From Marinilabilia salmonicolor (lineage in GTDB: Bacteria; Bacteroidota; Bacteroidia; Bacteroidales; Marinilabiliaceae), in contig NZ_PVTS01000006.1 of the NCBI RefSeq assembly GCF_003003035.1, positions 1 to 64,000 on the forward strand: 64,000 bases of DNA, read 5' to 3'. Under the pieces are notes generated by a model that ran no database searches, was not told the DNA's origin, and saw only the letters and a list, made by a program, of their open reading frames with translations. Positions 24,294-33,764 of the stretch are shown piece by piece (the stretch's first letter is position 1; every line of letters begins with the position of its first letter). A program made the translations under genes and the position numbers.

Positions 24294-26420
24294 CTACTCT
24301 TCAAACCCCAGTTTCTCCAACAGCGGCTCGATAGAAGGCTCCTGTCCACGGAACTTTTTATACTGAACCATGCCTTCGCCCTCTCCCACTTCCTGCAGAC
24401 AGTGTTTGCGGAATTTGGCTGCCAGCTCTTTGTTAAACAAATCACCGGATTCTTTAAAGGCATTAAATGCATCAGAATCCAACACTTCGGCCCATTTATA
24501 GACGTAGTAACCGGCAGAGTAACCGCCACTGAAAATGTGAGAAAAGTAAGTGGATCGATAACGAGGCAGTATTTCAGGAATCAGCCCTATTTCGTTCATG
24601 GAAGCCTCTTCAAAAGCATTGACATCATCCACTTGATCTTCAGTGGTAAGCGTATGCCAGTCCATATCGAGCAACGAAGCAGCCAGGTACTCCACATTGG
24701 CAAAACCCTGATTAAACAGGCTGCTGTTCTGCAATTTTTCAATCAATTCATCAGGCAATACCTCACCTGTTTCATAATGCTTAGCGTAATGGCGAAGCAC
24801 CTCAGGCTCTCCACACCAGTTTTCCATAATCTGGGAGGGTAACTCAACAAAGTCGCGGGGTACATTACCGGCAGTACGGCTATATTTTCCTTCAGTAAAA
24901 AGACCATGCAAGCCATGTCCAAATTCATGAAAAAGGGTGTTTACCTCGTCCCAGGTAAGCAATGAAGGGGTATCACCGGTAGGTTTGGTAAAGTTGCAAA
25001 CAATCGAAACCAAAGGATCTACCACTTCACCCGCTTTATGATCGTAACCGGCATCCCGAAATCCTGTACACCAGGCTCCTACCCGCTTACTTTTGCGTGG
25101 GAAGTAATCAAGATAAAGCAAACCAATATGCGAACCATCACTCTCTTTCACCTCAAAAACTTCTACATCTTCGTGGTAAACAGGAATATCTGAACGCTTC
25201 TCGAAAGTAATGTCGTACAACTGATTGGCCACCCAAAACATGCCATCTCTTACATTCTCCAATTTGAAGTAAGGCTGCATCTGCGATTCATCCAGGTCAT
25301 ATTTTTGCTTTCTGAGTTTTTCGGCATAATACCACCAATCCCAGGGAGCAATATCAAAGTTCCCGCCTTCTGCATCAACGATGGCTTGCATCTGAGCCAG
25401 TTCCTCTTTAGATTTTTCCAATGCCGGATTCCAGAGTTTATGAAGGAAATCATAAACCGCATCCGGTTCTTTGGCCATATTTACGTCGATCACATAATCG
25501 GCATGATTATCAAAGCCTAGCAACTCAGCTTTTTCAGCACGCAATGCAACAATTTGCTTAATGATCTCCTTATTGTCATACTCATCGTTGCGATCGCCAC
25601 GCATAAAATAGCCACGGTACAACTCTTCGCGTAATTCACGGTTTTCGCCATAAGTCAGAAATGGAATCCAACTTGGTTTCTGAGCATTAAACAGCCATTT
25701 TCCTTCGTATCCGGCAGCATTGGCTGCATCAGCAGCAGCACTTTTTACGCCATCAGGCAATCCTGCCAGTTTGGATTCATCTTCAATTACCAATTCAAAG
25801 TTTTCATTGGTCTCAGCAAGCAAATGCTCTCCAAACTTCAAGGTAAGCGAAGAAAGCTCAGTATTAATCGCCTTCAGCCGCTCTTGTTCTTCAGGATTCA
25901 GGTTGGCACCACTGCGTACAAAATCCTGATAATACTTGGTGACAACACGTTTTTGAGAGTCATCTAATCCTGCCGTATCCATATTTTCATAGACCTCTTT
26001 TACCCGGGCAAAAAGATCCATATTCATCATTACTGCATCGCGGTGCTGACTCATTAATGGAGAGATTTCGCGTGCAATAGATTGTATACTGTCGTTACTC
26101 ACGGCAGAACGTAAGGGATAAAACACGCTACTTACTTTGGTCAGCAACTCACCTGATTGGTCGAGTGCCAGGATTGTATTCTCAAAAGTTGGTGCCTCAG
26201 GATTAACAGCAATGGTTTCCACCTCTTCCTGTGCCTGTTTGATACCTTCCTTAAAGGCCGGCAAATAATGTGATTCCTCAATTTCATCGAAAGGAGGTGC
26301 CTCAAAAGGCGTCTCATACTCTGCAAAAAAAGGATTCACACTCTCTTCAGAGTCCTTGCTCTGGCAGGAAGCTAAAACACCTACTGCCAAAGGGATTAAA
26401 AATAGTCTCTTCATAGTCAT
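24294..26420 (-). CDS. dcp: Peptidyl-dipeptidase Dcp, lipoprotein form
   Basis: This 708-residue protein is a zinc metallopeptidase of family M3. The HEFGH motif is at residues 498-502 (FHEFGHGLHGLF), with the usual downstream glutamate in a region containing ELPSQIMENWCGEPEVLRHY. The N-terminus MTMKRLFLIPLAVGVLASCQ is a lipoprotein signal with Cys19, so the enzyme should be anchored in the envelope and trim dipeptides from the C-terminus of periplasmic or imported peptides. Length is typical for Dcp (about 680-720). It stands alone, with its own terminator. Confidence 0.92.
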   Translation of the reverse strand: MTMKRLFLIPLAVGVLASCQSKDSEESVNPFFAEYETPFEAPPFDEIEESHYLPAFKEGIKQAQEEVETIAVNPEAPTFENTILALDQSGELLTKVSSVFYPLRSAVSNDSIQSIAREISPLMSQHRDAVMMNMDLFARVKEVYENMDTAGLDDSQKRVVTKYYQDFVRSGANLNPEEQERLKAINTELSSLTLKFGEHLLAETNENFELVIEDESKLAGLPDGVKSAAADAANAAGYEGKWLFNAQKPSWIPFLTYGENRELREELYRGYFMRGDRNDEYDNKEIIKQIVALRAEKAELLGFDNHADYVIDVNMAKEPDAVYDFLHKLWNPALEKSKEELAQMQAIVDAEGGNFDIAPWDWWYYAEKLRKQKYDLDESQMQPYFKLENVRDGMFWVANQLYDITFEKRSDIPVYHEDVEVFEVKESDGSHIGLLYLDYFPRKSKRVGAWCTGFRDAGYDHKAGEVVDPLVSIVCNFTKPTGDTPSLLTWDEVNTLFHEFGHGLHGLFTEGKYSRTAGNVPRDFVELPSQIMENWCGEPEVLRHYAKHYETGEVLPDELIEKLQNSSLFNQGFANVEYLAASLLDMDWHTLTTEDQVDDVNAFEEASMNEIGLIPEILPRYRSTYFSHIFSGGYSAGYYVYKWAEVLDSDAFNAFKESGDLFNKELAAKFRKHCLQEVGEGEGMVQYKKFRGQEPSIEPLLEKLGFEE

Positions 26421-26493
26421 ATTTTTTGTATAATCTCAAAAATAAAAAATATGAGAAATATCAACAATGACATTGTGCAGGTAGGGGAAGAAA

Positions 26494-26523
26494 AAAAGGT
26501 TGCCAGCAAACCGGCAACCTTTT
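26494..26523 (-). terminator. Intrinsic terminator of htpG
   Basis: The arms AAAAGGTTGCC (26494-26504) and GGCAACCTTTT (26513-26523) form an 11-bp stem with an 8-base loop. It lies 23 bases beyond the htpG stop and has A/T runs on both sides. Confidence 0.85.
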
Positions 26524-26545
26524 CTATTCTGGTGTCATGATTATA

Positions 26546-28600
26546 TTAAATCAAATCGATGCTTCTTTTCACGAAACGGTTCAATGCTTCACCTTTCAGC
26601 ATGTTATTGGACAACAACGCCAGGTCAATAAGTTGTGAAACCAGCTTATTTTTGGAAGCAAAGCTTTTGAGCGACTCATCTTTCTTACCGCGGAGTTCCG
26701 TAATTTTCTTCTCCACATCTTCCAGCTCTTCTTTCTCAGCCTGGGGGATTTCCTCCTCTTTCTTGTCAGCTTTTGCTTTCTCCAATTCGGCTTTACGTGA
26801 TTCCAGACTATCCATTTTCTTACGGACTGAACCAACACTTTCACCAACTTCCTCTTCACAATCCTTCACAATACGCTGAACCAAAGAATGGTTGCCATTG
26901 ACCACAAGATTATAGCTATCCGGCATTTCGCCATAGAAGGCCATTGGACCGCCACCATTCTGACTCATTTCTTTCATACGGCGCATAAACTCCTGCTGAG
27001 TAATCATCACCGGCTTGTCATCGGCCGACAACGCCTCGAATGAAACCACAAAATTGGCTTTGTCCATATTGGGAATCTGAGAACTGAAAATGGTTGTCAG
27101 GTTGTCTTTCTCGGCGTCAGACAATTTAAGTTCGGTGGCTTCTTCCTGAGGAATCAGTTTTTCAGGCACATCACTGTCCACTCTCACAAAACGAGCCCCT
27201 TCAAACTTCTGCTCCAGATGATTGATAAAATGCGTATCCAGCTGACCATCCATCAGCAACACATCATATCCTTTGTTTTTGGCAGCTTCGATGAAAGAAT
27301 ACTGTCCTTCGGCATCGGTGGCATAAAGATAAACCAGTTGCTTATCTTTGTCGGTCTGACTGTCTTTGATAATGTTCTTGTATTCATCGAAAGTAAAGAA
27401 CTTACCATCTGTATTTTTCAACAAAGTAAATTTCTGAGCCCGATCGTAAAATTTCTCATCGGTCAGCATTCCGTACTCAATGAACACTTTCAGGTCGTCC
27501 CACTTAGCTTCGAAAGAGGCACGGTCAGTTTTAAAAATCTCATCCAGTCTGTCCGCAACTTTTTTGGTGATGTGACTGGAAATTTTCTTGACATTGGAAT
27601 CACTCTGCAGGTAGGACCGCGATACATTCAATGGAATATCCGGAGAATCAATTACCCCGTGCAACAAAGTGAGAAATTCAGGGACAATACCTTCAACAGA
27701 ATCCGTTACATACACCTGATTGCAATAAAGCTGAATCTTATTTCGCTGAATCTCTATATTGTTTTTAATCTTGGGAAAATAGAGAATTCCGGTCAGATTA
27801 AAAGGATAATCCACATTCAGATGGATATTGAACAACGGATCCTCGGCCATCGGGTAGAGTTTCCGGTAAAATTCTTTGTAATCCTCATCCTTCAAATTTG
27901 AAGGCGATTGTGTCCACAGTGGATTGGTATCGTTGATGACGTTCTCCTCATCCTTCTCTACTTCTTTTCCGTCTTTCCACTCGGTTTGCTTACCAAAAGC
28001 GACAGGAACAGGCAGGAACCCACAATACTTCTTCAGCAAACGATTGATCTCATCCTTGCTGACAAAATGTTGATTCTCATCGTCAATAAAGAGCACAATA
28101 TCGGTACCCCGCTCCTTTTTGTCGATCTCTTCGAGGGTATATTCAGGACTTCCGTCACATTCCCATTTCACTGCCTTGGCATCGTCTTTATAGGAAAGGG
28201 TGTGAATTTCCACTTTCTTGGACACCATGAATGAAGAATAGAATCCCATACCGAAGTGCCCGATAATGGCATTGGCATCATTTTTATATTTTTCCAGAAA
28301 CTCGTTGGCTCCCGAAAACGCTACCTGATTGATGTACTTCTCAATCTCATCGGCAGTCATACCAATGCCACGGTCAGAAATAGTAATGGTTTTCTTTTTT
28401 TCGTCGATGGAAACCCGAATGGTCGTATCACCAACTTCCCCTTTGTAGTCGCCAATACGGGCCAGGGTATTTAATTTCTGCGTGGCATCCACAGCATTGG
28501 AAATCAACTCACGCAAAAAGATCTCATGATCAGAATAGAGATATTTTTTAATAATCGGAAAGATGTTCTCGGTACTAATACCAATTTTTCCCTTTTGCAT
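26546..28600 (-). CDS. htpG: HtpG, Hsp90-family chaperone
   Basis: This 684-residue protein is bacterial Hsp90. The N-terminal ATP-binding domain shows ELISNAVDAT (about 28-37), TISDRGIGMT and IGHFGMGFYSSFMV, the three GHKL motifs. The middle domain and dimerisation domain follow; LNVSRSYLQSD matches the conserved LNVSRE(x)LQ with serine in place of the usual glutamate-arginine pattern. A charged stretch (about 590-640, KKMDSLESRKAELEKAKADK and following) is an insertion typical of Bacteroidota HtpG. It is a single gene with a 15-base palindrome upstream of its start. Confidence 0.95.
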   Translation of the reverse strand: MQKGKIGISTENIFPIIKKYLYSDHEIFLRELISNAVDATQKLNTLARIGDYKGEVGDTTIRVSIDEKKKTITISDRGIGMTADEIEKYINQVAFSGANEFLEKYKNDANAIIGHFGMGFYSSFMVSKKVEIHTLSYKDDAKAVKWECDGSPEYTLEEIDKKERGTDIVLFIDDENQHFVSKDEINRLLKKYCGFLPVPVAFGKQTEWKDGKEVEKDEENVINDTNPLWTQSPSNLKDEDYKEFYRKLYPMAEDPLFNIHLNVDYPFNLTGILYFPKIKNNIEIQRNKIQLYCNQVYVTDSVEGIVPEFLTLLHGVIDSPDIPLNVSRSYLQSDSNVKKISSHITKKVADRLDEIFKTDRASFEAKWDDLKVFIEYGMLTDEKFYDRAQKFTLLKNTDGKFFTFDEYKNIIKDSQTDKDKQLVYLYATDAEGQYSFIEAAKNKGYDVLLMDGQLDTHFINHLEQKFEGARFVRVDSDVPEKLIPQEEATELKLSDAEKDNLTTIFSSQIPNMDKANFVVSFEALSADDKPVMITQQEFMRRMKEMSQNGGGPMAFYGEMPDSYNLVVNGNHSLVQRIVKDCEEEVGESVGSVRKKMDSLESRKAELEKAKADKKEEEIPQAEKEELEDVEKKITELRGKKDESLKSFASKNKLVSQLIDLALLSNNMLKGEALNRFVKRSIDLI

Positions 28601-28623
28601 AGCTATTTTGTTTAATTTGATTA

Positions 28624-28638
28624 GACGAAATTTTCGTC
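28624..28638. promoter_or_regulatory. 15-base palindrome upstream of htpG
   Basis: GACGAAATTTTCGTC is a near-perfect palindrome centred 31 bases upstream of the htpG start. Its size and location fit an operator for a heat-shock or stress regulator, but it does not match the CIRCE element and no regulator can be named. Confidence 0.35.
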
Positions 28639-28697
28639 GTCAAAAAAGCAAAGCGTATGCCAAAGGGGGCGGACTGACAGATAGGCAGAATGCAGGT

Positions 28698-29738
28698 CTA
28701 TTCTGTCAGCAACGTAGCTTCCTCATATTCCAGTTGTGTCAGCAAATCTTCAATGGTACGGAGTTTTTGAATTTTGCCGTCGGGACAGGTCAACAGGTAC
28801 TCGCGTTTTCCGTCGGATTTTACCTCCACCTGAAATCCGCTAAACGGCTCATCAGAAGCAGCAAAGCCACGGCGGGCAAGCGCCCGGCTTACCCATTTGT
28901 ATTCTATCCCCTTACCGACAATCCGAATGGTTTTAACTTTTTGTTTCTCCACAGTAAACTGACCTGTATCGTTATCGAAAAGAATGCCCTCCCTTTCAAA
29001 AAATCGGCGGAACTCGTTGGTCAGCACCAGATCTTCAGGAGTTCCGGTTTCCATTTTTCGACCTTCAGCCAGTAACCATACCTTATCCGCCATTTGGAGA
29101 GCCAGATCCAGATCGTGGGTAGATAAAAGAATGGCTTTATTATGCTGATGTGCCAGTTTGCGCAACAGATGCATGATTTCAATGCGACTGGGCAGATCCA
29201 GAAAAGCAGTGGGTTCATCCAAAACAATCAGCGGTGTTTCCTGCACCAGTGCTTTCGCAATCATCGCCTTTTGACGCTCCCCGTCACTCATATTGGTAAT
29301 GAGTCGTTCTTCAAAACCTTCCAACCCGACGGATCGGATCGCTTCGCTTACCAATTCCTGATCCCTGCTTTTCAGACGACCAAAAAAACCTGTATAAGGT
29401 GTCCGTCCCAAAGAAACCAGGTCGGAAACCGTCATATTGGAAACAGTAACCCGCTCTGTCAGTACCACACTCGCCAGCAATGACATTTGCCGATTGGAAA
29501 CCTTGTCGATCTGATTTCCGGCGATACAAACCTCACCGGACAAACGGGGTAAAAATCCACAAAGTGTTTGCAATAAAGTGGATTTACCCGAACCATTTGG
29601 TCCAAGCACACAAGCAAACTCACCAGCCTCAAGCTTCACACAGATATTAGAATGCAGCACTTTCTGCCCATGTCTTGGATGATGGTATCCAATCGAAAGG
29701 TCTCTGGTCTCAATTAATGATTTCTTTTCCTCCTGCAT
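28698..29738 (-). CDS. btuD: Vitamin B12 importer ATPase, BtuD-like with C-terminal extension
   Basis: This 346-residue ABC ATPase has Walker A GPNGSGKST at 46-54, the signature MSDGERQKAMIAKAL (SDGER in place of SGGQ), Walker B PLIVLDEPT and the H-loop LSTHDLDLAL. This is the FecE/FepC/BtuD class. About 85 residues after the normal end (from KQKVKTIRIVGKGIEYKWVS on) form an extra domain not present in the E. coli protein. It lies 14 bases after the permease gene and belongs to a three-gene unit under a cobalamin riboswitch, which gives the substrate. Confidence 0.85.
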   Translation of the reverse strand: MQEEKKSLIETRDLSIGYHHPRHGQKVLHSNICVKLEAGEFACVLGPNGSGKSTLLQTLCGFLPRLSGEVCIAGNQIDKVSNRQMSLLASVVLTERVTVSNMTVSDLVSLGRTPYTGFFGRLKSRDQELVSEAIRSVGLEGFEERLITNMSDGERQKAMIAKALVQETPLIVLDEPTAFLDLPSRIEIMHLLRKLAHQHNKAILLSTHDLDLALQMADKVWLLAEGRKMETGTPEDLVLTNEFRRFFEREGILFDNDTGQFTVEKQKVKTIRIVGKGIEYKWVSRALARRGFAASDEPFSGFQVEVKSDGKREYLLTCPDGKIQKLRTIEDLLTQLEYEEATLLTE

Positions 29739-29752
29739 AATGACTCCTTTGC

Positions 29753-30823
29753 TTAAACCCCAGGGGTTCTTAAGTTCTTACCTTTTAATATTACCCAAAT
29801 TACAACCGGAGCACCAATCATACTGGTTACTGCATTGATGGGCAACGCCCCGTCAAATCCAGGCAAGCGTGCAATCAGATTTGAGAAGAGTGCAACGGCA
29901 ATTCCGGCAAGGATTACCGCAGGGATCAATACTTTATGATCAGATGTGCGAAACAATCCCTTGGTCAGATGTGGTACCGCCAGCCCCAAAAAAGCAATCG
30001 GCCCGCAAAAAGCGGTTATGGTTGCAGTCAGCAAACCTGTACACAGAATAATCAATAGCCGGGAAAGGGAAATATTAATCCCAAGATTACCGGCATATTG
30101 TTCTCCCAGCAACATCACGTTCAGCGGCTTAACAAGGAAAAAGGAACCAAGCAGACCCAAGGTAACCACCGGAAACAAAACACCCATTTGTGACCAGGAA
30201 ACCGTGGAAAAGCTTCCCAAACCCCAAATTACATAAGCATGCACATCCTCTTTCATACTGTAAAACTTGAGGATTCCCACAAGTGCTGAGGCCGCATATC
30301 CCACCATAATACCCACAATCAACAACATGGCATTATCTTTCAGATGTCTGGACAAAAACAACACCATGGTCAGCACCAATGAAGCACCAGCAAAGGCAGC
30401 CAAAGCCACGGACAAATGACCGGTAAACCCAAGGTGACTAAGGGCCACCCCGCCTATTTTTCCGGCTACCAGTAAAACCAGTGCAACACCCAGGCCGGCT
30501 CCCGAACTAATTCCTAATATAGACGGGCCTGCAAGTGGATTGCGAAACAATGTTTGCATCTGAAGACCTCCAACGGCAAGCCCTGCTCCTGCCAATATCG
30601 CAGTTATCGCCTGTGGAAGGCGACTTTTCAGAACAATCAGGCGCCAGCTGTAATCCATCTGCGTGTCTCCTGCCAGGGCCTGAATAACTGACCAAAACGG
30701 AATATTTACAGACCCCAGAATCAGGTTAAGTACAAAGAGTGTTAGTGACAAAACAGCCAAACCACTCAACCAAAATACAGTCAACTGTCTGCCGGATAAA
30801 TATTTCTCAAGAAACTGTTGCAT
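29753..30823 (-). CDS. btuC: Vitamin B12 importer permease, BtuC-like
   Basis: This 356-residue FecCD-family permease has about ten membrane helices. Family motifs are seen: FRNPLAGPSILGISSGAGLG (the NPLA.P..LG...GA pattern), WGLGSFSTVSW, and FCGPIAFLGLAVPHLTKGLF (the GxIxFVGLxxPHxxR loop that contacts the ATPase, with K in place of R). It should form the homodimeric inner-membrane channel. It stops 14 bases before btuD starts and begins 4 bases after btuF stops, so all three genes are co-transcribed. Confidence 0.87.
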   Translation of the reverse strand: MQQFLEKYLSGRQLTVFWLSGLAVLSLTLFVLNLILGSVNIPFWSVIQALAGDTQMDYSWRLIVLKSRLPQAITAILAGAGLAVGGLQMQTLFRNPLAGPSILGISSGAGLGVALVLLVAGKIGGVALSHLGFTGHLSVALAAFAGASLVLTMVLFLSRHLKDNAMLLIVGIMVGYAASALVGILKFYSMKEDVHAYVIWGLGSFSTVSWSQMGVLFPVVTLGLLGSFFLVKPLNVMLLGEQYAGNLGINISLSRLLIILCTGLLTATITAFCGPIAFLGLAVPHLTKGLFRTSDHKVLIPAVILAGIAVALFSNLIARLPGFDGALPINAVTSMIGAPVVIWVILKGKNLRTPGV

Positions 30824-30827
30824 CCGG

Positions 30828-31976
30828 CTACTCGTTCAAAAATTCAAAATAAACAAGCTCGTAATCAGGATATATTTCCGGATGAAAACAAGCCACCAAA
30901 TCTTTTAATACAACATCAGGCTCTACAATTCCACGTTCAAAAAACATTGAATAAGCAGTATTGGAAAATACCACCTGATTACCCTGAAAAGCCTCAAAAT
31001 CGCCATACCGGTCATCCATTTGCAGAAAGTCTTCTTTGGTAAAACGGCCATCATGATTAACTGTAATCAACCAGTAATCGCTTTTCCTGAAATCATTAAA
31101 TACGGTTTCAAAGTCAAGCGCCAAAGAACCTGTTCCCGATTTGTCACCATAAGCATATTTTGTGCCTGCATCTTTAAAGTAGGCAGCCATATAACTGTCT
31201 CCTGCAGGAATATACCAGACATCATTGAAAAGGGTTCCGGTTAAGACAGAGGGTGTGGATGTCGAGTTTTCCACCTCTTTTCTGATGGAATTATAGCTTG
31301 AAGCAATCTCGGAAAAGAGTCCGGCAGCCTTTTCTTCCTGATCAAAAAAAGCACCGAAAAAGACCATCCATTCTGCTCTTCCCAGCGGGGTGGTTTCCAG
31401 ATAACCACAATCATTAATCAACAACAGTCCTGCCTCTTTGAGTGTTCCATACCGGTTATCCTTAAAAGGAGAAACAAAAACAAACTGAGGCGCAGAAGCC
31501 AACAACACTTCCACATCAGCAGCACTGGCAAGTCCCACATCCCGGATATGGCCTTTCTGAAGTTGCTGCTGAACAAAGGTATTGGAGATATAATGCGGCT
31601 CTGCAACACACTTCAGGGATTCTAATTCACCGATCTTCTCCGCAAAAACCACCTGGGTAGAAGAAAAAGCACCCCAGCTCTTTACGGGATATTCGACAAA
31701 CGGTATTTCTGAATTTTTGTATCGATCAGCAGTCTGCTCATCACCTACCAGCACATAATCCCCAACAGCAGTGCTGTCCCAGGGGTCGGCAACATGTACC
31801 AGTTTCAGATCATCAAAATAAGCAATTGAAAAACCTTTTGCATACGAAGGGGTGTAAACCGAATCGGGCTGCTGCGAACCAAATAATTCTTCCACAGGAT
31901 TTTTTTCTGTGCCCGACTGACATCCGGCAAAAAACAAAGAAAGCGCCAATGCGCCCAGGAAAGATCTTAATACCAT
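30828..31976 (-). CDS. btuF: Vitamin B12-binding lipoprotein, BtuF-like
   Basis: The best start is ATG at 31976, giving 382 residues that begin MVLRSFLGALALSLFFAGCQ, a lipoprotein signal with Cys19. A frame-open ATG further up at 32078 would place coding sequence in the riboswitch platform and before the signal, and is not preferred. The mature part is a class III periplasmic binding protein: VEYPVKSWGAFSSTQVVFAE, AEPHYISNTFVQQQLQKGHI, ASAPQFVFVSPFKDNRYG and FFERGIVEPDVVLKDLVACF with HPE near the end. It would capture cobalamin or a related corrinoid and deliver it to BtuCD. Confidence 0.82.
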   Translation of the reverse strand: MVLRSFLGALALSLFFAGCQSGTEKNPVEELFGSQQPDSVYTPSYAKGFSIAYFDDLKLVHVADPWDSTAVGDYVLVGDEQTADRYKNSEIPFVEYPVKSWGAFSSTQVVFAEKIGELESLKCVAEPHYISNTFVQQQLQKGHIRDVGLASAADVEVLLASAPQFVFVSPFKDNRYGTLKEAGLLLINDCGYLETTPLGRAEWMVFFGAFFDQEEKAAGLFSEIASSYNSIRKEVENSTSTPSVLTGTLFNDVWYIPAGDSYMAAYFKDAGTKYAYGDKSGTGSLALDFETVFNDFRKSDYWLITVNHDGRFTKEDFLQMDDRYGDFEAFQGNQVVFSNTAYSMFFERGIVEPDVVLKDLVACFHPEIYPDYELVYFEFLNE

Positions 31977-32062
31977 CACTTTTTCTCCCGAAAGCTTTTC
32001 TTGGTTAAAAATAAAATGCACAGGCAGGTCTTCTGGCTTGCTCAGGATTGAATAGCCTTCCC

Positions 32063-32121
32063 GGAAAAAAATGATCAATGATCAGTTATCAATTGATTAT
32101 TGGTAATTGATAATTGGTAAT
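32063..32121 (-). promoter_or_regulatory. Expression platform of the cobalamin riboswitch
   Basis: Read on the minus strand after the aptamer, the sequence has overlapping copies of AATTACCAATTATC/AATTGATAACTGATC words that can pair in alternative ways, then TGATCATTGATCA and a run of seven T (32065-32071). This is the arrangement expected for a terminator/antiterminator switch ahead of btuF. Confidence 0.5.
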
Positions 32122-32250
32122 TACTTCCAGTGGCATCAGTTTATTCAATCTCAAAAAAAGAGCTTACAGCTGCGGGTACAGCTCCGGACTTTAACCGGAT
32201 TCCCTGTTAGGCACATAAAGCACCTGTTACATCAGTTGCAAAATTACATT
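32122..32250 (-). ncRNA. Cobalamin riboswitch
   Basis: On the minus strand the aptamer is clear: AACAGGTGCTTTATG, then GCCTAACAGGGAATCCGGTT followed by AAAGTCCGGAGCTGTACCCG and CAGCTGTAAGC (the B12 box region), and the final GATGCCACTGG. These are the conserved elements of the cobalamin class in their usual order. It sits 150-270 bases upstream of btuF. Binding of adenosylcobalamin would stop expression of the btuFCD-like operon. Confidence 0.95.
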
Positions 32251-32276
32251 AATTTGAGAGATTTACAAGCTAACCA

Positions 32277-32473
32277 GAGTCTGTCCATAAACTAAGCAAA
32301 ATTTGTTTCTGGTCATGTGTTTTTCAGGAAAGTGCCAGATATAAGGCTTGCGACCGCGTGTCCCCTAAAGCTTTTGCGGTGGCGCAAGCCAGAAAATACG
32401 TAGTTTACTTAAGTAAATGAGGAATTTTCGGGCAAGCGTAACGCAGTAAATGGTACTTTATGGACAAACACTA
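32277..32473. repeat. TIR element family A, copy 2 (inverted)
   Basis: This 197-base segment starts AGAGTCTGTCCATAAACTAA and ends TACTTTATGGACAAACACTA. It is in the opposite direction to the copies at 20189 and 55837. Reverse-complemented, it runs TAGTGTTTGTCCATAAAGTA then CCATTTACTGCGTTACGCTT, nearly identical to the copy at 55837 for the first 60 bases. An inner palindrome AGTTTACTTAAGTAAA (32402-32417) matches the hairpin of the other copies. It ends two bases before the stop codon of the gene 32475-33677. Confidence 0.78.
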
Positions 32474-32474
32474 C

Positions 32475-33677
32475 CTAACGGTTTCGAAGTTCCACATTTT
32501 TCTCCAGCACCCATTTCCCTTTTTCCCAATTCAGCACATCGTAGGAAAAATCGGGGCCATAATAGCTATAATCGCCTTCATACATAGGCTCCATCGGAGC
32601 GAGATGATCCATCACAATGCGCTCTGATCTGTCATCAAATCGCAACATCATATTAGCTTTATTGCTGTATTCATAAATAAGACGCCTTTTTGTCCTGCCA
32701 TGATCATCAAATATTAACGCTCCAAAACGAGGACGTCCGCTACTGCCCAAAGTGATAACATCAACCACACGAAGCCTCGAAAAAGCATCATTTCCGTTAT
32801 ATCCCAACAAAGTATAAAAAGTATCTCCTCGGTATTTCTCCGTAATTACCTTATAATAGACTGCACCAAACCATTTCTCAGGGCTGAGTCCCGCATATTC
32901 CGGTGAAGCTATTTCATCACTTTTATCCTGAAGATTGAAAACACGTATCCTGTCTTCAACCCGCACTGCCACAAGTCCATAAAGGTGATGATCCCCGTTC
33001 AGTTCCTCAACATTCCAGGTAACAAGTTTAAGCTGTTCATCAGACGAAATCAATGTCGATACCCCCTGTAAATCTAAAAAATCATGATTGAAAAGCTCTG
33101 GGTTCTTCATCAATAGATCCATTCTTATCCTCAGAGAGTCTGCCTGATTAAAAACCGTGTTTACCCCTCTGCTTTCACGGATTCTCTTCAAAATGAATAC
33201 AGATTTCAAGTCAGGTATATCCAGAAGTTTTCTTTTATCATCAAAAATCTTTACGGAATTCAGATCACCAAAACTTTCCGATTCAATGATCAGATCAATC
33301 TCTTCTGTTTCCGATTCAACCTCCTTATAGTTTACAACGGCCACTTTCTTTTCATTATCCACAAAACAGTAGATCAGTCTGTCGGGACGCATTTCAAAGT
33401 CCACAAGCGCCGCGCAGGCCGACAAACTACCTGACAATAAATCAACCACCGCCCAATCCTCAGGGAAATTGCCTTCACCGAAAGTATTATCCTCCTGAAG
33501 GAGACCCTGTTCCAGAAAATTCAGAAATGAGCCAAACCGGTAATCTTTTTCATTATCATCAGCCTTTATCAAAGCCTCCCAGTTGTCATCCAGAGCGTGG
33601 TTGGTCTGACCAAAACCAAAAGAGGAAAACAATAAAAATAGCAAAACAGAAATTCCGAAAAACAGCCTCCACTTCAT
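32475..33677 (-). CDS. Secreted protein of unknown function
   Basis: This 400-residue protein has a clear signal peptide (MKWRLFFGISVLLFLLFSSF, cleavage after GFG). The remainder is soluble, with WAVVDLLSGSLSACAALVDF, DRLIYCFVDNEKKVAVVNYK, a YGLVAVRVEDRIRVFNLQDK block and the later STGRPRFGAL-like GSSGRPRFGALIFDDHGRTK. The pattern is one seen in conserved Bacteroidota proteins without known function. It stands alone, facing away from the DUF6132-like gene. An inverted-repeat element touches its 3' end. Confidence 0.6.
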   Translation of the reverse strand: MKWRLFFGISVLLFLLFSSFGFGQTNHALDDNWEALIKADDNEKDYRFGSFLNFLEQGLLQEDNTFGEGNFPEDWAVVDLLSGSLSACAALVDFEMRPDRLIYCFVDNEKKVAVVNYKEVESETEEIDLIIESESFGDLNSVKIFDDKRKLLDIPDLKSVFILKRIRESRGVNTVFNQADSLRIRMDLLMKNPELFNHDFLDLQGVSTLISSDEQLKLVTWNVEELNGDHHLYGLVAVRVEDRIRVFNLQDKSDEIASPEYAGLSPEKWFGAVYYKVITEKYRGDTFYTLLGYNGNDAFSRLRVVDVITLGSSGRPRFGALIFDDHGRTKRRLIYEYSNKANMMLRFDDRSERIVMDHLAPMEPMYEGDYSYYGPDFSYDVLNWEKGKWVLEKNVELRNR

Positions 33678-33725
33678 CAGGAATACTTTTAATTATCTAT
33701 ATTTTTAAATACATCTTATTTTAAT

Positions 33726-33733
33726 TACTTTTG
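33726..33733 (+). promoter_or_regulatory. Bacteroidota -7 element before the small membrane protein gene
   Basis: TACTTTTG matches TAnnTTTG exactly and is 31 bases ahead of the ATG at 33765. No clear -33 TTTG box is seen. Confidence 0.45.
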
Positions 33734-33764
33734 TGATAGCAAATAATATGCAAAACAAAAAGAA

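Noticed and set aside
27218-27901. 227-codon open frame antisense to htpG
   Set aside because: It lies entirely within a strongly conserved gene on the opposite strand; its sequence follows from htpG codon choice.
31977-32078. Longer N-terminus for the B12-binding lipoprotein starting at 32078
   Set aside because: It would add 34 residues before the lipoprotein signal and overlap the riboswitch platform.
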